Part shown: piece by piece, positions 6,911 to 9,363 of the stretch
Layout of the letters: each line of letters opens with the position of its first letter
How positions within the stretch are numbered: position 1 is the stretch's first letter
DNA from: Verrucomicrobia bacterium UBA6775
GTDB taxonomy: Bacteria; Verrucomicrobiota; Verrucomicrobiia; Limisphaerales; UBA1096
DNA: 9,363 nt
Direction of reading: 5' to 3'
Assembly: GCA_002453165.1 (NCBI GenBank)
Contig: DKGH01000034.1
Span: 1 to 9,363 of the forward strand
The notes under the pieces: generated by a model
What the model saw: only the letters and a program-made list of their open reading frames with translations
Database searches by the model: none
Told to the model about the DNA's origin: nothing
Program-made: the position numbers and the translations under genes

Positions 6911-7297
6911 ATGCCTGAAGAATCGCCAGACAGCGGAGAGAAGAAAAAACAGTCCTGGATTCCGAAAGGTTTCCTTAAGGAGGTGAAATCGTTCGCCAAC
7001 ACGGAAGGTAAACAAATGGTGGGATTTGTTCGGGATAAATTTCGAGAGGCAATGGAAGAGGATGAGCAGGTTGAGGAGCCAAAACAGGCTGGCGGGGAGA
7101 AAAAGCCGCCCTTCGTTGTCTTGCCTCCCGAATTGCTGGATGCCTTAAAGTCCGCTGCAAACGTGACCAGCAAAAGTGTGGCGGAATTAATCCACGAATG
7201 TGTTGCGCGGTCTCTTGAAGATGTTATTCGGGAAGAGGACGAACAGAAAAAAGAGGCGCTCAGTAAATTGAAACTCCTGAAAAAGAAGGAGGACTAA
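6911..7297 (+). CDS. Small charged protein with possible ribbon-helix-helix domain
   Basis: I do not recognise this 128-residue protein. The N-terminal 60 residues are highly charged and probably partly disordered, with a helical stretch MVGFVRDKFREAMEED around 36-51. Residues 66-104 (FVVLPPELLDALKSAANVTS, then KSVAELIHECVARSL) follow the beta strand, helix, turn, helix pattern of CopG/Arc ribbon-helix-helix DNA-binding domains. The final 25 residues are Lys/Glu-rich and probably a coil. It starts 1 bp after hprK stops and is likely the last gene of that operon. By analogy it could be a DNA-binding regulator, but this is inferred from pattern only. It contains an internal perfect anti-Shine-Dalgarno complement (6976-6986) and ends inside the hairpin shared with moeA. 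Confidence 0.75.
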   Translation: MPEESPDSGEKKKQSWIPKGFLKEVKSFANTEGKQMVGFVRDKFREAMEEDEQVEEPKQAGGEKKPPFVVLPPELLDALKSAANVTSKSVAELIHECVARSLEDVIREEDEQKKEALSKLKLLKKKED

Positions 7298-7308
7298 TAT
7301 CAGTCCTC
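7289..7308 (-). terminator. Hairpin at convergent gene ends, likely moeA terminator
   Basis: GAGGACT (7289-7295) pairs perfectly with AGTCCTC (7302-7308) around a 6-nt loop. On the - strand the stem is followed by CTTCTTTTTC, a T-rich tail, so it best fits termination of moeA. On the + strand no T-run follows. Both stop codons (TAA at 7295-7297 and TGA on the - strand at 7302-7300) lie within the hairpin, and both proteins end in Glu-Asp because of the symmetry. Confidence 0.6.
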
Positions 7309-8505
7309 GATCATTAATACTTCAACTAAATCCCCCTTGGTCAAGCGGCTGGCCGGCGGTACGTCCAACAAGGCATTGGCCTTGGCCAAGCTGCCCAACA
7401 TGTGGGATCGCTGTCCTCCAGTGCTGACAACTTGCCCCTGAGAGTTGATCGACACGCGAGCGAAATGCCGACGGTCTCCCTTGTTGGCGAATTCTTCAGT
7501 CAATTCACCTCGGCGCTTGGCCAAGCGACAGTCGGAAGCGCCCTGCATTTTTAATAACGCGGGTAGAACAAGTAGTTGGAATGTAACCAAAGCCGATGCT
7601 GGGTTGCCGGGCAGTCCAAACAAGGCTCGATCGTTGACTTGGCCAAGGACAAACGGTTTTCCCGGTTTGATGGAAACCTTCCAGAAGTCAACCGTGCCGC
7701 CAATCTGTTCAATGGCAGGTTTAACATGGTCATGATCACCCACGGAAACTCCACCGGAAGAGAGAATGATATCGTTTTCTTGAAAGGCTGTTTTTAGTGC
7801 CGAACATGTCTCCTCCAAATTGTCCGGAACAATTGGGTATATTTTCGGTACCCCGTTGGACCGGGAAACCATCGAGGCGAGCATGGTGCGGTTACTTTCG
7901 TATATTTTGCCGGTTGTTAATTTTTTTGGCGCTTCGACCAATTCGTTACCGGTCGAAATGATTCCCACATTCGGCTGGCGGCCAACTTTGATTTGGTGAT
8001 GGCCGGTTGCCGCCAAGAGTCCGAGCGCTCCTGTGTTGATTTTTTGTCCCTTCGTAAGCAGTTGGTCGCCAGTTTGAACGTCCTCCCCTTTCATCCGGAT
8101 GTTTTCCCAGGGCTTAACTTCGTCCGCGCATAGGACACGATTTTCGTTCGTATTTATTTTGCAACCCTCCTGCATGACAACAGCATTAGCACCCTCGGGT
8201 ATGGGTGAACCGGTGAATATTCTCATGCAGCACCCCGGGGTGATTTTCTTATCCGGCCCATCTCCGGCAGGAACAACTCCGATGTTTTGTAGAGAGGTTG
8301 GCGTTTTTTCACTGGCGCCCTTCAGGTCGGAGCTGATGACTGCATAGCCATCCATCGCCGAATTATCGAAGCCAGGGATTGAGACGTTCGCATGCAAATT
8401 CTGAGCTGCATATCGGCGGTAGGCTTCATTCAACACGACGAATTCAGGTTCCATCCGCGCTACGGAAGCGAGAGTTTTTTCGACGGCCTGTTCCAGTGAC
8501 AACAT
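7300..8505 (-). CDS. moeA: Molybdopterin molybdenumtransferase MoeA
   Basis: This 401-residue cytoplasmic enzyme inserts molybdate into adenylylated molybdopterin to complete the molybdenum cofactor. Diagnostic blocks are FDNSAMDGYAV (46-56), RIFTGSPIPEGANAVVMQEG (95-114), IISTGNELV (182-190), SSGGVSVGDHDHV (249-261), SIKPGKP (278-284) and FGLPGNPASALV (296-307). The C-terminal domain has SLAKANALLDVP (372-383). The ATG at 8505-8503 is chosen because it gives the standard N-terminus and length (E. coli MoeA is 411). The frame stays open to 8637, but that extension has no family similarity and would overlap ubiE. The gene converges on the hprK operon with 2 bp between stops. Three copies of the CTTGGCCAAG palindrome fall in its 3' third. 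It implies that the cell makes molybdoenzymes. Confidence 0.95.
   Translation of the reverse strand: MLSLEQAVEKTLASVARMEPEFVVLNEAYRRYAAQNLHANVSIPGFDNSAMDGYAVISSDLKGASEKTPTSLQNIGVVPAGDGPDKKITPGCCMRIFTGSPIPEGANAVVMQEGCKINTNENRVLCADEVKPWENIRMKGEDVQTGDQLLTKGQKINTGALGLLAATGHHQIKVGRQPNVGIISTGNELVEAPKKLTTGKIYESNRTMLASMVSRSNGVPKIYPIVPDNLEETCSALKTAFQENDIILSSGGVSVGDHDHVKPAIEQIGGTVDFWKVSIKPGKPFVLGQVNDRALFGLPGNPASALVTFQLLVLPALLKMQGASDCRLAKRRGELTEEFANKGDRRHFARVSINSQGQVVSTGGQRSHMLGSLAKANALLDVPPASRLTKGDLVEVLMIED
7380..7391. repeat. Iterated palindrome copy 5 (CTTGGCCAAG core)
   Basis: The 10-bp core at 7381-7390 is exact, and the flanking base breaks the 12-bp symmetry. It is read in moeA as Leu-Ala-Lys (residues 373-375), at the usual SLAxAN family motif. 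Confidence 0.8.
7515..7526. repeat. Iterated palindrome copy 6 (GCTTGGCCAAGC)
   Basis: The perfect palindrome extends to 14 bp (7514-7527). It is read in moeA as Leu-Ala-Lys (residues 328-330), in a variable loop. Confidence 0.85.
7637..7648. repeat. Iterated palindrome copy 7 (CTTGGCCAAG core)
   Basis: The exact 10-bp core at 7638-7647 is read in moeA as Leu-Gly-Gln (residues 287-289). Confidence 0.8.
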
Positions 8506-8534
8506 CCCGGCGACTTTCTCTGATGGCGGTGGTT

Positions 8535-8550
8535 GAATCAAACCTGATTC
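8535..8550. promoter_or_regulatory. 16-bp dyad in the moeA/ubiE divergent spacer
   Basis: The spacer 8506-8607 between the two start codons contains GAATCA-AACC-TGATTC, a perfect 6-bp inverted repeat with a 4-nt centre. Its position 30 bp upstream of moeA and 57 bp upstream of ubiE suits an operator or promoter element. A TTGACG on the - strand (8555-8550) overlaps its edge, but no convincing -10 box pairs with it. I see no other feature in the spacer. Confidence 0.3.
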
Positions 8551-8607
8551 GTCAAATTCGTGGATTTTCTCGCAGTGGGAATACGGGAATGATAAGAATG
8601 GCAAAGA

Positions 8608-9315
8608 GTGGCAGATGAGTTCAGTAACCAGGCCCACGTTGAAAAGGTCGATGCATTATTTTCGACCATCGCGATGCGTTATGACTTGGTGAATGATATT
8701 CAAAGCGCCGGGTTGCATCGTTTGTGGAAACGTAAAATGGCACGACTAGTTGCGCTTGGTGAAAGCAAACAAGCGCTGGATGTTTGTTGTGGTACAGGAG
8801 ATTTGATCGTCCGCTTGGCCAAGCGGGGAGGTAGAGTGGCCGGGGTGGATATGAATGGAGCGATGTTGAATGTCGCCAGACGCCGCTTGGCCAAGTGCAA
8901 TATTGGCCAATCGAGATTATACCAGGCGGATGCCCTTCAACTGCCGTTCGGCGATGGGCAATTCGATGTTGTGACGATTGCCTACGGTTTAAGAAATTTG
9001 GCGGATTATAAAACAGGTCTTCAGGAAATTTTCAGGGTGTTAAAACCCGGGGGGCGCTTGGCTATACTCGATTTTGGAAAACCACCCAATCGATTCTTAC
9101 GGGGATTGTACTATCAGTATTTGAGGTGGGCGCTTCCTGTTTTCGGTTGGCTGTTTTGTGGCAGTGCCTCGGCGTACGCTTATATTCTGGATTCACTGGA
9201 AAAATACCCTGCTCAAAGTGGTGTAAAAGATATGTTGGATGAGATCGGATTCAGTTCGGTAAATGTGGCAAATATAATGCTCGGTACGATGAGCCTGCAT
9301 ATAGCCAGGCGCTAA
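8608..9315 (+). CDS. ubiE: Demethylmenaquinone/ubiquinone methyltransferase UbiE (MenG)
   Basis: This 235-residue SAM-dependent methyltransferase performs the C-methylation step of menaquinone (and, in some bacteria, ubiquinone) synthesis. The N-terminal family block VDALFSTIAMRYDLVND (14-30) and GLHRLWKR (35-42) are intact. The SAM-binding motif I is LDVCCGTGD (57-65). Further family signatures are AYGLRN (125-130) and FRVLKPGGRLAILDF (142-156). The GTG at 8608 is the only plausible start: it sits just before the conserved block and there is no ATG in frame upstream. No Shine-Dalgarno is evident. The gene is divergent from moeA. In a PVC-type bacterium menaquinone would be the expected product, which is an inference. 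Two exact palindrome copies read as Leu-Ala-Lys (70-72 and 94-96), and a shorter TTGGCCAA follows at 8903-8910. Confidence 0.94.
   Translation: MADEFSNQAHVEKVDALFSTIAMRYDLVNDIQSAGLHRLWKRKMARLVALGESKQALDVCCGTGDLIVRLAKRGGRVAGVDMNGAMLNVARRRLAKCNIGQSRLYQADALQLPFGDGQFDVVTIAYGLRNLADYKTGLQEIFRVLKPGGRLAILDFGKPPNRFLRGLYYQYLRWALPVFGWLFCGSASAYAYILDSLEKYPAQSGVKDMLDEIGFSSVNVANIMLGTMSLHIARR
8811..8826. repeat. Iterated palindrome copy 8 (16-bp perfect palindrome)
   Basis: This is the longest copy: symmetry extends from the GCTTGGCCAAGC core to 16 bp. It is read in ubiE as Leu-Ala-Lys within VRLAKRG. Confidence 0.85.
8885..8896. repeat. Iterated palindrome copy 9 (CTTGGCCAAG core)
   Basis: The exact 10-bp core at 8886-8895 is read in ubiE as Leu-Ala-Lys. 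It lies 72 bp after copy 8. A truncated 8-bp relative, TTGGCCAA, follows at 8903-8910. Confidence 0.8.
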
Positions 9316-9363
9316 TAGCGTGTTATTTTGAGTTCAAATTAACTAATAAAACAACTTGTCACG

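Noticed and set aside
8506..8607. Sigma70-type promoters for moeA and ubiE
   Set aside because: TTGACG (- strand) and GATAAG (+ strand) are present but no properly spaced partner box is visible.
8506..8637. 44-residue N-terminal extension of MoeA with start at 8637
   Set aside because: It has no MoeA similarity, crosses the divergent spacer and would overlap the start of ubiE; the ATG at 8505-8503 gives the standard N-terminus.
9316..9363. Possible terminator after ubiE
   Set aside because: Only a 4-bp CGCT/AGCG stem is present at 9310-9320 with no T-run; the remaining bases hold nothing I can support.
1..9363. Mobile element, CRISPR array, tRNA or rRNA
   Set aside because: There are no transposase or integrase motifs, no regularly spaced direct repeats, no cloverleaf and no conserved rRNA blocks on either strand.

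Overview
The window is a dense stretch of bacterial chromosome carrying ten genes: nine complete + strand or - strand housekeeping and metabolic genes plus one small unrecognised gene. It contains no RNA gene, CRISPR array, transposase or phage gene. The organism is Gram-negative, because it has an LptA/LptC-like LPS-transport protein coupled to LptB. The order lptA-like, lptB, hprK, the mid-range GC content and the divergent style of HprK suggest the PVC superphylum, most likely Verrucomicrobiota. That placement is my inference and is not proven by any single gene.

Layout from left to right. A rho-independent terminator (43-70) closes an upstream + strand unit. Next come an altronate/galactarate dehydratase-family gene (89-1633) and, 4 bp on, a small cupin (1638-2012), likely a sugar-acid or carbohydrate pair. 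A glutaredoxin-like gene (2066-2314) and lipA, lipoyl synthase (2320-3291), follow 5 bp apart; the 3' end of lipA carries a 42-bp in-frame tandem duplication. After 26 bp comes a 638-residue LptC/OstA-type multidomain protein (3318-5234). It overlaps lptB by ATGA (5231-5953), followed by hprK (5956-6909) and a 128-residue protein with a possible ribbon-helix-helix domain (6911-7297). The last four genes are separated by 0-2 bp and look like one operon. moeA (7300-8505, - strand) converges on this operon with both stop codons inside one hairpin, and diverges from ubiE/menG (8608-9315, + strand) across about 100 bp that holds a 16-bp dyad.

The most unusual signal cuts across genes. The palindrome CTTGGCCAAG, usually extended to GCTTGGCCAAGC, occurs nine times exactly in 9.4 kb, where about 0.01 copies are expected by chance. 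Decayed copies lie nearby. All nine exact copies lie inside genes, read only as Leu-Gly-Gln or Leu-Ala-Lys and never in the Trp-Pro frame. This resembles the HIP1 (highly iterated palindrome) phenomenon of cyanobacteria but uses a different word. Other points worth attention are an HprK that lacks the usual catalytic His, a one-polypeptide LptC-LptA-like bridge, the lack of Shine-Dalgarno sequences at nearly all starts, and an 11-nt perfect anti-SD complement inside a gene.
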